Source: Sthenelais limicola (Eukaryota > Annelida > Polychaeta > Phyllodocida > Sigalionidae). From it: DNA of 64,000 nt. The notes beneath the pieces were generated by a model. The model had not been told where the DNA came from and ran no database searches. It worked only from the letters and a program-made list of their open reading frames with translations. Of this stretch, positions 34,652-46,223 are shown piece by piece. The position numbers and the translations under genes are program-made. The stretch spans positions 55,084,773 to 55,148,772 of the forward strand of contig OW804095.1 of assembly GCA_942159475.1 (NCBI GenBank), read 5' to 3'. Position 1 is the first letter of the stretch. Each line of letters starts with the position of its first letter.

Positions 34652-34691
34652 ATTATTTGATTTGATTTGATTTGAAAACATTTTTATTCAG
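34652..34691 (-). mobile_element. Probable LINE 3' end, minus strand
   Basis: On the minus strand an AATAAA (34688-34683) is followed by a TCAAA simple-repeat tail, the usual ending of several LINE families. The body to the right shows no recognisable coding. Confidence 0.4.
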
Positions 34692-37356
34692 GAACAAAGA
34701 CATTACCTCGGTGATGCTATTCTCAGAATTGCCTGATATTACAATAAATTTTAAGTTTTTTGTTTCGAATCCATACTTCGCTGAATGACATTACAGAAGT
34801 AGCGAGTTATATAAGATAGAGTCAAAAAGGGTAAGAAATTAAAGGAAAAGTTAATTAATGACAACATCTAACATAGGACATTCAGATAACTTTTAGTTTG
34901 AGAGACTATATGTAACAAGGAAACATTATTCAGTACTGCAGGTGAAGCCTTCGCAGTGAAAGTAAGTTATGAGGTATTCCACCTAAGTGTGACGCCAAGG
35001 AAACAAATTGTGAGGAGCAGATTTTGTGCCAAAAAAGTGTCCAACTATGCCGCTAAGTGTATTTTACAGGTCCAAACAATGTACGAATATACATAACAAA
35101 ATGTGTCATCAATGGAATCGGGAACCTTGTAGTTGACTTTCCGATTTTTCAGCCTCAAGGCCCCAAACGTGTCCTGGTGATAGGCAGGTTTGCACATGTG
35201 GGTGTGAATGTTGCTGATCTTGCTGCTGCACCTTCCTCATACTCCAGAGGCAGTTCATGACATTTTAGGATCAGCCCATATCTCAAGTCTGCCCATATAT
35301 TCCACTTCCTTGTGACTAACTGACATTTGATAAGGGTTCAACATAGCTTACTCAATGTCTTTTCCAAAAAAGCAGTATTGAAGTCCTGCCACTGTCAGCT
35401 CCTGCCCCAGGTTTCCCAGGCAGGCCAGTGACAACCAGGGCACCCAAGTATGGTGCCAAGATATATATGTGTTGCCATATCTATGGGGAGTAGATTTTGT
35501 ATGCAAAAATGTACTTCATCATGACAAACGATATTCAAGTTTGGCTTAGGTAAATGTATGTGAGAGTAGAAAATATCCTGTAGTAATAGTTTAGACGGAC
35601 CGATAAGAGCCCTCAGTGGCTGAGGAGTATGACTCTTTATGAATGAGGGCCTCATTGAAAACGTATTGAATCTTGCAATGCAATGCAAATTAATTGCTTG
35701 TGTATCCACGTTGAGTCAGCAACGCTGCATTGGGCTGGAGATGGCTGACTGGGAATGGAAACACTGGGGAAAGTGGCGTCCATTTATATTACATAAACCG
35801 AAGTCTATGGGTGGCTGGGAGAAGTGAAAGGGGCAGCTATCTGTCACCTCCTGCCCCAGGGACACCAGACCCTTGCGTATCGATCTGACTTAAGGTTATT
35901 ATGGGATATTCATCGTTCAGTTGGAAGGCGAGGATGGGACGGCCATCATGGGTGACCAGGCTCCACTGCTCGGCCAAATTTTAAAACGCTACCATCATCA
36001 CCCATCTGTCTATAATAATCTATATTTGAGAATCATCTTTCGCCATCATCTACGATCATCATCCGCATCTTCGATTAATTCCTTGTTCATCCTAAAAGTA
36101 TTTTCCCTTTAATTATTGCTTGATCATTGCATCATCTCAAACGGTTGCCAATTTCCGTTGTTTTGCCAGCACTCCCAGTGTTATTTTGCACACTGAAACA
36201 CCTCGATCTTCCTATTTCGCACTTTCAAACTCAGTACCGGTACCTACGAAATCCATTGTCCAGTTGCCTTCGACCATAATTCAGAGTGGGAGTTAATGAT
36301 TGACCACTCGTCAGTTAGGTGGTAAGTAACCCCTGAGGCATTGTTTGTGTGGTGAGCGGCTGATGGGAGAACTATGATGGGAAAATGGGAGTGAGAGGAT
36401 TGCTATATATACTGCCAGTACAGGCGAACGCGTCAGATTTTGCCCAGAATGAACGGAAATGCATTTGCACGACAATCGCCGGAGTAGATCCATACGCAGG
36501 TCGGGTCATTTTAGGAGAAGCTGTTTCGAGGAAACTTGCTCGCACCTGTCAAGTTAGCAATGTAGGGAATAGGAAATGCTTTTCCAAGTACTCTAAAGAG
36601 CATCACATGATATTTAGATGGGAAATGTTATGATTTAAGAAATAACTGCGATCCTATTAGAACCTTATATTTTTCATGTAGAAATTCGTGAATGACAAAT
36701 CCATCTGTCTGTAAACAGGCTGCATGGCTATAAGATATCATCGCACACATGTATGCACTGATATATGGTTAGTTTAACAGCTAAAAATACGATGTACATG
36801 ACTACGTGTTTACAATTTTTGCCTAGCAAAATAATATCTTTATTCTCGAATGTCATTAATTGATTAGTTAGAAACCCGAAACTCGGGGTTCTTTTTCACC
36901 GTCAAGATTTGTACATGGAAAATGATATTACCAACATATTCTATTACATGCCCGGCGTTATTTATGTTCCCGGTGTCAACATCACGAAACCCAACTTGAA
37001 CTTGTTATCTTCTATTAATGCCTGGTCACTTTGTATCGATTAGTTTAAACGTAAAATATATAGGTCGGATGACCTCTACCTTTTGATCTAAAAAAGGTAT
37101 GCTGGTTGTATCTTCCGTGCTGTGTAAAATATATACATCTAATCAACATTTATTTGGGTAAAACTAGTGCAAATCGATAATATTCCAATAAACTCCCCTC
37201 CGCTTAACATCGCTACATTCATGATAATGCTGAGGGTATCTTTGATGAATTCGTATAGAGGTAACCCTGGCCTCTTAGTACGAAAGACATTATGAGTTTA
37301 GATCCAACGGGAGCTAGTGAAGTACACATGTTTTCTCTTTTCTCACAAGAGAGTGG

Positions 37357-37623
37357 TGTTATACGTAGTGTAACACAACGAAAAGGAGCTGTAGCGTAGA
37401 GTGTAGTAGCGTAGCTTTATTGTACGATCTTAAGTGAAGTTTGGGGTTCACAACCCTTCATTATATCCTAGGGGGACACCGTGCACGCAGGCAGGTGCTC
37501 CCTGATTGGGCGGCGATGGCGCCCAATCAATAACAGTTAAATATCAGTTGGGCTTGACCCCTCGGACAGGTAGCATGTATGTAATCAATAAAATTTTAGG
37601 GTATGTTACCAGGAGGTATAACA
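37357..37623 (-). repeat. 3' LTR of the small element (left on the plus strand)
   Basis: It begins TGTTATAC and ends GTATAACA, an 8-bp terminal inverted repeat with TG...CA ends. On the minus strand it carries AATAAA (TTTATT on plus, near 37415). It differs from 38984-39250 by two substitutions. Confidence 0.92.
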
Positions 37624-37684
37624 TATTATCCCCCAATTACTATGAATCGCTCCGCCGATCAATACTAATTAATTACTGTTATAT

Positions 37685-37850
37685 AATGTTATGTAACAGG
37701 CGGAGGTTATATAAGATTATGCAAGATTATGCAAATAAGGTTATACAATAATATGTAACCGATGGAAGTTATACAAGATTATGTAATAAAGTTATACAAT
37801 AATATGTAACAGGTGGAAGTTACGTAACGTTATTCAATAAAAGACATGTT
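37685..37850. repeat. AT-rich degenerate tandem repeat in the small LTR element
   Basis: Units of about 60 bp with ATGTAACAGG-GGAAGTTAT and a TTATACAATA core repeat about three times. Further right, to about 38300, the DNA stays a degenerate mix of AAATTGA-type units. Confidence 0.6.
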
Positions 37851-38478
37851 TTAATTGAGGTGACATAATAAATTTTACCCTGTCCGAGATGACATAATCG
37901 ATATTATACAATGAAAAGGTCGTGTAAGATTACGTAATCGGATGTAATGGATTACATAATTAAAATATTGAGATGGAAAGATAAGAGGAGTTGATTTTAG
38001 ATCAAAATCGATAACCTGGAAATTTTAATAAAATTGACCTTGGTCAATAAATTTTGACCTTGGTCAATAAACTTGACCTGGTCAATAAATTTGATTTAGC
38101 AATAAAATTTAATTTAAAGCGAAGTAAGGATCAATTATATAATTAAATAAAATTGATATACAAAATAAAATTGACATATAAAAATTGATATACAAATTCA
38201 ATTTTCATAACAAATTAAATTGAAATTAAAATTGAAATTAAATTAAATTGACCACAAATTAAATTGAAATAATTAATTTCAGTCATTGAGCAAGATTACG
38301 TGATGTTACGTAATAAGAGATGAAGAGATAAATTTTGATCACTTTTGGAATTAATCCCAAAATATGATTAAAGTTATATAAAATTACGTAATTGTTACGT
38401 AATAAAATTAATGTTAATTTATAGTTAAAAGTTAAAAGTGCTCAGATTGACTTGATATTAATAATTTGACTAGTCAAT

Positions 38479-38771
38479 AAAATTGTCAAAGGACGCCGGT
38501 TTTGGTGCAAAGGGTGACACTCCGGGTGCAGATGACGTCAAAGGACGTGCGCTCATACATCCCTTTGCGTCAGGCCTGCGGGCGTGCTAAATTAATTGAC
38601 CAGAACATCGTTATCTTCAAGCGCGGGGCGCGCGACCTTCAGTAGCGCGGTGATTTTCCCATGCTTTTGGATGACCCAGATAAAAGTATGATGGCTGCCG
38701 AGGTTGGTGAAATGTTCCAAGCGCTCGGAGTGTCACCCTTTGCACCAAAACCGGCGTCCTTTGACAATTTT
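38479..38771. repeat. Perfect 46-bp inverted repeat inside the small LTR element
   Basis: Bases 38479-38524 and 38726-38771 are exact reverse complements, separated by 201 bp. The RNA would fold into a long hairpin. The enclosed DNA is more GC-rich than the rest of the interior and could be captured from elsewhere. A 69-codon minus-strand frame (38639-38848) crosses it but matches nothing I know. Confidence 0.9.
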
Positions 38772-38983
38772 AGAGAACCATCGATTCTGGTGCCTTTTAA
38801 ATGCACAATTTGAGGCAATCTAAACAGGAACGCCTCAAAGCTGAGCAACGCCCACCAGAGAACAACTAAAGAAGGAGCAAAGGCGTGATTTCTATTGCTC
38901 TTCTATGCTAGATTACCTCGAGAAATCAACCCATCCATTTCTACACCAACGCCAAATATTCCTGCCCGGGTTCTCCACCAATA

Positions 38984-39250
38984 TGTTATACGTAGTGTAA
39001 CACAAGGAAAAGGAGCTGTAGCGTAGAGTGTAGTAGCGTAGCTTTATTGTACGATCTTAAGTGAAGTTTGGGGTTCACAACCCTTCATTATATCCTAGGG
39101 GGACACCGTGCACGCAGGCAGGTGCTCCCTGATTGGGCGGCGATGGCGCCCAATCAATAACAGTTAAATATCAGTTGGGCTTGACCCCTCGGACAGGTAG
39201 CATGTATGTAATCAATAAAATTTTAGGGTATGTTACCACGAGGTATAACA
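38984..39250 (-). repeat. 5' LTR of the small element (right on the plus strand)
   Basis: It is the second 267-bp copy, with the same ends as 37357-37623. The primer-site candidate lies just to its left, separated by three bases. Confidence 0.92.
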
Positions 39251-39254
39251 GTGG

Positions 39255-42080
39255 GATTCAAATGTGATGTATCACAGGAAATAAGTAAGAAGTCGCAAAA
39301 GATGGATTTTGAGATATTATCATCTTTGAAAAGATGGTATGTATCATTAGAATCCCCTTGATCTCATCTTTTAATCATTGGGATGTCTAATGAGTAATTC
39401 TATATTTATGTTCTGCATGAAAAAAAGGTTGCTAAGGTTGATATTTTTTGATGGTCAATCACTAGAAAGTAGTTAAATACAATCCTTAGGATTACCTCAG
39501 ATATGCATAGATATCTTCAATGCACAGGCTTGGAATTAAGTACGTGTATTCATGCTACGAACAGCGGTAAGCAATCTAGAAATGGAAACATTCCAACAAA
39601 GAGAGATCTAGCTTGTGAATAAATCACTATAAATTGTGCTACTTGTGACTTACTTTACTGTGACACATCACAAATGAGCTATTCCTAAATTGTATTTACC
39701 TCCCCTTCGTGGTCGATTTAGTCAGGATAGATATATCATGGGACAAAGAATGTATCGTGTGAATGAAATACCAGTTTAGATGTTTGGGACACCGTCGTCT
39801 TCTCCATTTGGCAACGTAGAATATTGAGCGTAGAGTAGATATTCTGTGGACTGGGCTGCAATTAACTGTATTGCCAGAATCTTCCGACTTGATGCATATC
39901 AAATACGAGTTTCATTATTCATCATCGATCATTTCTTAAAACAAAAAAGCAATTAAGGTCTCAAGGTATCAATCAAGTATGATTTATATTGTGAGGCATT
40001 ATAATTATAATACGGGTATGTGTCTATACAACTAGGAACGACATCCTGCAGCCACCATTTCCAGGTGACAGAAACGATTTCTGCATCATCGGAAGAAAGC
40101 ATGATAGCAAATTGAAATAATAAAAGCCCATAGAAATATCTACACTCTAAGAATTTTCACTAGATGAAGTATGAAATTGCGTACAAATTTACGTTGATGA
40201 ACATAAGGAATCATTGCGTCTATACGGCATTGTCTTAGTGTGACCGTCAATAAATACAGATAGGGCTGAAGCCATTGCGAGTATTTAGGTATAGGCTAGC
40301 AGAGATCTACAGATGCTAGCATTCACACGTAAATGGTCATAAAATGCCATCAGCCAGAGGCTAGGAATGGCTGATTGGGTCAGGTAAGAGTGACGTGAGG
40401 AATAAGTTAGAAAATACAACGCCCTCCACTCTGACGTGACATGCGACGTATTTGGTCATATCAGATGAATGTGTAGACGACCCAAGAAAGTAAATGCAAA
40501 AGCCACGGTCCCTTCCCCTATTATTATGATGAAAACCCAGTTCATCTCCTGTAACTTATATATATATATATATGTTAATAATATGCATATTGTGTTATAA
40601 TTCATTATTAATAATTTATATTATTGAACATTGTTACATGATATTACACAATCACTATCAATTTGGCTGCGTGGCATTTTTGATGGTGTGGAAAATTACC
40701 AAGTTTTATCAAATTTATCCTGGCTTGATGGACCCAATGTTGCACCAGAAAAACATTCAGATGCGCAATTACGAACAACACTTCCTGCAAGACTAGAAAT
40801 CAGCGACAACATTGGCTTTCAAAAGCTTTACTTTTTGCCAATTGTCACTAAAGCCAAAGCCTTTCAACTTGTCCCTATCTCCACCAACATATCCAATGTT
40901 TTCTCTCACACACGCCATCCAAAAGGCACGTAATAAAATAAGAAAAATAACGATCGTTTCCATGACGACAGCACTCCTCCATATATTGTATGTATATATT
41001 GCTTGACATATGTCTTGTGTTGCTGATCTGATAAAGGAAAAACGTTGTCAATGCAAGAATGAGGTGCATATACTTGTATCAATAGATTCCCATTGACTCA
41101 GGTCTCGGGCTTAATGTCCATGTGGAAACGGATTAATGGCTCTGCCTTTGATTTTGGCTGAGTCGAGCAAATGAATGAAACAATATCACAAGACTGGTAC
41201 ACTGTGGACTGGTTTTCCAACAACGATCATGGCATTGTCCTTCTGATTGAAACCTTGTTAGAAGGAGCTTGATGCGGACAGAAATAACCTCACAAACTTC
41301 AATAATTGTATCTCTAATTATCTGATTAATGGAGTAATGAGGTAAATGACGATGGTCTAAGTGTACTGAGGCCCTGGGTAGACCATGTCTAGGCCTAGTA
41401 CTGAGCATCGTGAAAAAAAAGATGGTCGACTTGCACGTCCCTCATAATGCACATTCTTCATCGCACCATAAAGTATCACGTGTAGTATGATATTTTGGGA
41501 TGCTATGTTAGATAACTGAGTGATTCTATAAGTGCCCCTTGGCTGAATTCTATTCTTGGTGTGCGTGTACGTGGGCACCATTCTTGTTATGACTCCTTGG
41601 AGAAATTCCATCTAATGTTAGCGCTTTGCTACAAACCTGGTAATCTATCTGAACTGGAGAAAATCATTCTCATGAAGAGGATCTAATCGCAACGTATTTA
41701 CTTGCCAAGTGGATTTGCTGGTCATTTTTTGTTCTTTTTTAAAAAATATTTAGACGAAACTATCACTGTCCTTTGTTCTCGATACATATCAGTGACTTCT
41801 CCAAATAGACATCCCACCAAATAGACATCCCACTATCTGTTCTCGCACGATTTTAACATGAGAATTGAGCCCAAAACAAGTATCAGTAACAGTTAGTGCT
41901 TAAAACCGAACAAATTTGTTAGCAATTTTCAGTTATGTACTGTCACCTCTTTGTACACAGTACCATTTCCGGTTATTTGCGTTTCCCAAAGGAAACGATG
42001 GTAGGTCCACTTCAATGATTCATTTAAAACTTACCAATATTAACGATGGTAGATGGACCACTATGTTTACTTCTCAGAAT
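39255..42080. other. No gene seen; unassigned AT-rich DNA
   Basis: Short AT repeats at 40559-40573 and one short dispersed repeat at the left edge. A 100-codon frame at 40631-40933 was not recognised. Confidence 0.5.
39288..39345. repeat. Short dispersed repeat
   Basis: ATGGATTTTGAGATA followed by TTTGAAAAGATG is matched in reverse complement at 60125-60178. It lies right next to the small LTR element. Confidence 0.5.
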
Positions 42081-42245
42081 AATTATCAAAGTATGCATAT
42101 GACTGGAAAGTGAGGAAACATTGTATACATTCATTTACTCTAAACACTGATAAACTATTGGATAATTATCAAATCATGCATGTGACTGGCAAGTGAGGAA
42201 ACACTTTATGAATCCATTCATTTACTCTAAGCTCTGATTATCCAT
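42081..42245. repeat. 83-bp tandem duplication
   Basis: Units at 42081 and 42164 share AATTATCAAA, ATGACTGG and GTGAGGAAACA, and both end with CATTTACTCTAA. Confidence 0.8.
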
Positions 42246-42500
42246 TGTGGTTTGGGTTTCTCATCCTTCTCTCTTCCTCTCTCCTCTCTCCTCTTTCCCT
42301 CCCACAGTGCATTCCCTCTCCATTCACTCTCTGCTACAGCTGCTGTGCCCTGTGTGAGAGGTAGAGGTTACACTCTCCTAGTATAGAGTTTCTTCCCCTG
42401 GTGTCCCTGGTGCGTAGTCTCAGATGAGATGATTGAGATAAGATGTTACCAGATTGACATGTACAGTGACAGCTTTCCCCAAGAAGTATATGGCAGGTCT

Positions 42501-42718
42501 AAATGGTGTCCCTTGGTGTCTATTATAAGTCCCTAAAATATTACCTCCTAGGCCGAACAAAACTGTCTCCAATTCATTTACTTTCCTCTGCCAAAGAAGT
42601 AAGACCTGCCTTAAAAATGGTGTCCCTTATAGTGTCTATTATAATCCCTAAAATATTACCCCCTAGACCAAAACAAAACGTTTTCCAACTCATTTGCTTT
42701 CCTCTGCAATTATTACAA
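42501..42718. repeat. 114-bp tandem duplication
   Basis: Units at 42501 and 42615 share AAATGGTGTCCCTT, CCCTAAAATATTACC and TTTCCTCTGC. It lies just upstream of the candidate exon and would be intronic. Confidence 0.8.
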
Positions 42719-42760
42719 AAACCTTGTTTAATACCATTATTACTTTCATTATGCTTTCAG

Positions 42761-42960
42761 ACCACGACGGTGCCGAACCGAGTGCTAATAGTGTCTCAGC
42801 AATGAACCTCCTCAAGTTAGGCCATCTACTACAGCGCACCGAATGGCTACACCAAACAACTCAACTCCTGGGCACCTTTGCAGAACGCTTGGGAAAAGTA
42901 CCAGCCGTCCTACCAGAGATGGTCTGTGCTCTAATGTACCATCAATCTGAAACTAAACAG
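42761..42960 (+). CDS. Candidate internal coding exon of an unidentified gene
   Basis: A 200-bp stretch is preceded by a good acceptor (pyrimidine-rich TTACTTTCATTATGCTTTCAG) and ends at AAACAG followed by GTGGGC. One frame is open throughout (66 codons plus two bases) and has balanced, helical-looking composition unlike the low-complexity frames around it, with LLKLGHLLQRTEW as a typical segment. It enters after the first codon base and leaves at a codon boundary. No family was recognised and no partner exon was found, so it could also be a relic. Confidence 0.45.
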
Positions 42961-43169
42961 GTGGGCTAGACTTATGTCCTATTTTTTTTTATCATTATTT
43001 TGAATAAGATTGCTTTAATAATTCTGCATGATACTATCTTTGAGAATATTTAGCATTTCAAAGAAAAAACGGAATATTACAGGACGGCTTTATTTGATTA
43101 ATCTTATAATTCTCTCTAAAATATTGTCCACATTGTAACCCCGCCCGTTTCTTGGAGCAAACCAGACCG

Positions 43170-43520
43170 AAAAGAAAACGTAATGACGTCATCCTTTCGA
43201 TGATGAGGACGGAGAGAGTGAAGAAGGAAAAAGAGGAGAGAGAAAGGTGGGGAGGGAGAGAGGGGAAGAGAGAGGCAGGGTGTGCGAAGAATCGAGAGAG
43301 AGAGGGTACAAGGGAAAGGGGAGAGAAAAGATGAGAGAGAGAGAGAGCGAGGGAGAGAGAAGTAAAAAAACGGAATGACATCATGCCTTCGATGAGCACA
43401 GGGGAGGGGAGAGCGAATAAGGAAAAAGAGGTGAGGGGAGGCGGGAAGGGAGAGAGGGGAGGAGAGAGAGCAGAGGGGAGGGAGACGGAGGGAGGAATCA
43501 GAGAGGGCCCAAGGGGTGTC
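43170..43520. repeat. GA-rich block with a 192-bp duplication
   Basis: Two units start AATGACGTCATC (43182) and AATGACATCATG (43374) and continue as GA-rich repeats with GGAAAAAGAGG in each. Open frames here on both strands reflect composition only. Confidence 0.75.
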
Positions 43521-43526
43521 CGGTGT

Positions 43527-43650
43527 TTCCCCCGCCAACATTCTCCCCGCCTCAATCTCCCCGCCTCCATTTCCCCGCCTTACACTTTCCCCACCCGTCA
43601 TTCTCCCCGCCAAAGTGCCTCCCCGCCGACATTTTCCCCGCCGACATTCT
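43527..43650. repeat. GC-rich minisatellite, CCCCGCC orientation
   Basis: About eight copies of a degenerate 15-20 bp unit like CTCCCCGCCGACATT. The same unit occurs in opposite orientation at 44211-44333. Confidence 0.8.
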
Positions 43651-44210
43651 ATTTCATTTAAGTTTGTATTAAAGATGTGTTACTCAAACAATTTCATCCA
43701 CACATTCTCCTCAAAACATTTCGGGAATACTGATACCCTTCAAACCTTTCACATTTATTTCAGATGCTACTGATATAAGGAATCAGTAGTATACAAATAT
43801 CCTGCTCATATACACATATTAACAGGGAAAGAACAAGCTAAAGTTATAAAACACATTTTTATGTTATAAAGCAAGTTATAAGACAGATAATAGTATTTAA
43901 GTTATAAGACAGATATTAGTATTTTAGGAGTTTGATATGCTTATTATGTTCATGTAGTACTAGTATTGTCGAATTGGACTGGTGATGTATAACAATGTTC
44001 TTTGATAATGATAAATTATGCTAGAATTTGATAGTAGAATTTGATAGTATAACATGGCTATACTAAACAAAATTGTGTGATTTAGAAAATAAAAACAGTT
44101 TATAATTCCACCAAATACTGTTCTTTTACTTCAGTCACTTTGCTGCGTTCACATCATGATTTTTAAGGTTGATTCCCACTCAACCTGTACAGATTTTTAT
44201 CATTTATTGG

Positions 44211-44333
44211 CGGGGAAAATGTGGAGGCCGTTTGGCGGGGAGAATGTATGGAGGGGAGAATGTCGGCGGGGAGATTTTTAGCGGGGAGATTGCGGCGGGG
44301 AGAATGTCGGCGGGGAGGTTGTTGGCGGGGGAA
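44211..44333. repeat. GC-rich minisatellite, GGCGGGG orientation
   Basis: About seven copies of AATGTCGGCGGGGAG-type units form an inverted partner of 43527-43650, with about 560 bp of AT-rich DNA between. The G-rich plus strand could form quadruplexes. Confidence 0.8.
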
Positions 44334-44349
44334 TGACCTAGAACTGGCA

Positions 44350-44650
44350 CAAGGGATAGAGAAACGAGTGGGGGGGGGGGAGAAGAGAGGAGGGAGAGGG
44401 CGGGGGAGACAAAGGGATGGGGAAGAGGAGAGAAGAGGGGCGGGGATAGGTGAGGGGTAGGGACAGGAAGAGAGAGGAGGAGAGAGAGAAGTGGGCAAGA
44501 GGGAGAGAGGAGGAGGAGAGAGAGAGAGAGTGAAAGGAATAGGGTGAGAGATTTGTATCTAACAGTTCCTACCTATCCTTCCTTCTTGACCATACTTTTC
44601 ATAGAGAACCTACCTGTTATTAACCGTCCGAACGACGGGTACTATGCTAG
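44350..44650 (+). mobile_element. Helitron-like 3' end with adjoining GA-rich block, plus strand
   Basis: It ends with hairpin CCGTC-CGAAC-GACGG (44624-44638), eight bases, then CTAG at 44647-44650 followed by T. The 110 bp before it match the minus-strand copy at 14238-14345. A GA-rich block (44350-44540) precedes it. The start is unknown and may include the inverted GC-rich arrays further left. Confidence 0.6.
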
Positions 44651-44693
44651 TAATAAGGTGCACGTGGCCAGCTAGCAGAGGGTCTGGGTGGGG

Positions 44694-44766
44694 GCATCCT
44701 CCCTGGGCAGGCCCTATACTCCGCAACCAGTTTCTACGTACCTAGTATGGAGTAACTCATTGCGGA
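44694..44766. repeat. Diverged copy of the short inverted-repeat element
   Basis: It shares CATCCTCCCT-GGCAGGCCCTATA and CCGCAAC-AGTT with 12078-12165 and keeps the inner stem (TCCGCAA against TTGCGGA). It lies 44 bp right of the Helitron-like terminus. Confidence 0.55.
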
Positions 44767-46034
44767 ATAGAGTGCAATATGAAAGTCATTCTGAGAATAT
44801 CTGCGCATTTGTCTTCGAAATGCGATCCCAAACCAGACAATCTTCAAAATGACCATTGTTTAAAACGAATCAGAACGAATTATTTTCATGCCTGGTAATA
44901 CATCTGAGTCTAATTAACTCATGGATTTGCACTTAATTGTACACATATAAGCACATCTACTTGTGTTGCTTATACTAAAAGTACTCGACCTTCCCGGCAG
45001 CCCAGTGCCAGCTATTAACTCGTTTAGTATGTGCACTAATGAAGATTAGGAAAATAGACAATTAGCTCCACTCAAAATAACCAGGAGTTTTTGCCTGTTT
45101 GGCCGACTCCCACTACATAGAAGGTGTTCGCACAGAGCACTTTTATTTCTCACGCTGTGAAGATCATACGTTGTCGTTTGTTGTATTATCCACTCATAAT
45201 CTCGGGGGAAACCAGATGTCAACATTTCACCAATTTGTGTTGATTAATATCCCCGAGACCAGAGTTTCGGTGATACGATGGGAGATTTGGCTGTTTACTC
45301 ATCTGTTTAATCAATCTATTTTGGCTCACTCCTTTCCGCAAATGTTACTTGTTAAGGCAATCAGTATAAATTGGTTCATTATTTAAATACTAATCAGTAG
45401 TGGCAGGCTCGGAGAATAGTTTTTCTTCAGGTTCTTTAGATCCAGTTTTTCTCCAGAATGAACGTTTATTTCCATGCATGTACTAAAGTCATCCCGATGT
45501 ATTAAACGCATTATAACATATCAGAAACAAACCGCTGCTAAATTTGCTATACATAATATATATATTACATATGTTCTTGCCAGGCATTTACCTTTTTGCT
45601 TTAAATCTTCACACATGCCCAGCCATGAATTTATTGTTGTGGCCAGCCAGGCTTAGTACTACTCTATCTATACTTGATGCTCGAATCAGCTGTCTGTTAT
45701 CCATAAACATATCTTTTCCATAAAATTATTAAGATACGACGCTGTGGTTCGAAATTAAATTGAATCTGATAATTGATGATTATGATATCGGCCTGAATAG
45801 AATAAAAAAAATGATAATAAAATTATATGTCCAACAAAGAGAGATATGTGATATTACTTTAACACATATCTCAACGATTGTCACTGGGAGCAGCCCTCGG
45901 GCCCCTCGACCCCCCAAAACCCAGTTACGTAATTAACCGCCAACGTTTTTAGATACTAATTCATAATTGGGAACCATACTTGATGTACGACTTACACATG
46001 TAGAACTTTACCTCTTTGTAACATACTTATCATT

Positions 46035-46223
46035 TTATGCGTTGACAATAGATATTCCAGATCTAAATCCATACTGTTTTTGATATAATAAATTATTATC
46101 TTCGAAATATTTATATAATTGCTCATGTATACAGTTTTCCAGTATTTTAGCTGGGAGTACAATTACCAAAATATGTCTAAAATTTGATGTATCATCTTTT
46201 GGTCCATTTTTAGATTTGAGCAA
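46035..46223 (-). pseudogene. LINE reverse-transcriptase relic
   Basis: A 62-codon minus-strand frame matches the pattern of the early RT domain of Jockey-like LINEs: a Lys/Asp-rich lead, N-F-R near the start, then KILE, IHEQLYKYF, NNLLY and QYGFR. The usual NYRPIS block is altered, and the frame stops on both sides. No endonuclease or catalytic YADD block was found nearby, so it is a short dead remnant. Confidence 0.75.

Larger units (their letters stand above)
30940..37352. other. No gene seen; right flank of the large retroelement
   Basis: Holds the AATAAGCGCCC repeat, a probable LINE tail near 34670, and a small stem (CCTCCGCGA with TCGCGGAGG near 32160-32195). A 67-codon frame at 35057-35260 follows an acceptor-like TTTTACAG but has no donor and no recognisable family. 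Confidence 0.5.
37357..39250 (-). mobile_element. Small non-autonomous LTR retrotransposon (TRIM-like), minus strand
   Basis: Two 267-bp LTRs bound a 1360-bp interior and the whole is flanked by GTGG (37353-37356 and 39251-39254). Orientation is minus. Next to the right LTR the minus strand reads TGGTGGAGAACCCGGGCAGG (38980 to 38961), a primer-site candidate. Next to the left LTR it reads a G-run ending in GGGGGGATAATA, the polypurine tract. No gag or pol is present, so it depends on another element's proteins. The interior has AT-rich tandem repeats at its distal end and a perfect 46-bp inverted repeat. The LTRs differ at only two bases, so it is young. Confidence 0.9.

Noticed and set aside
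35057..35260. 67-codon frame after an acceptor-like site
   Set aside because: No donor, ends in a stop, no recognisable family.
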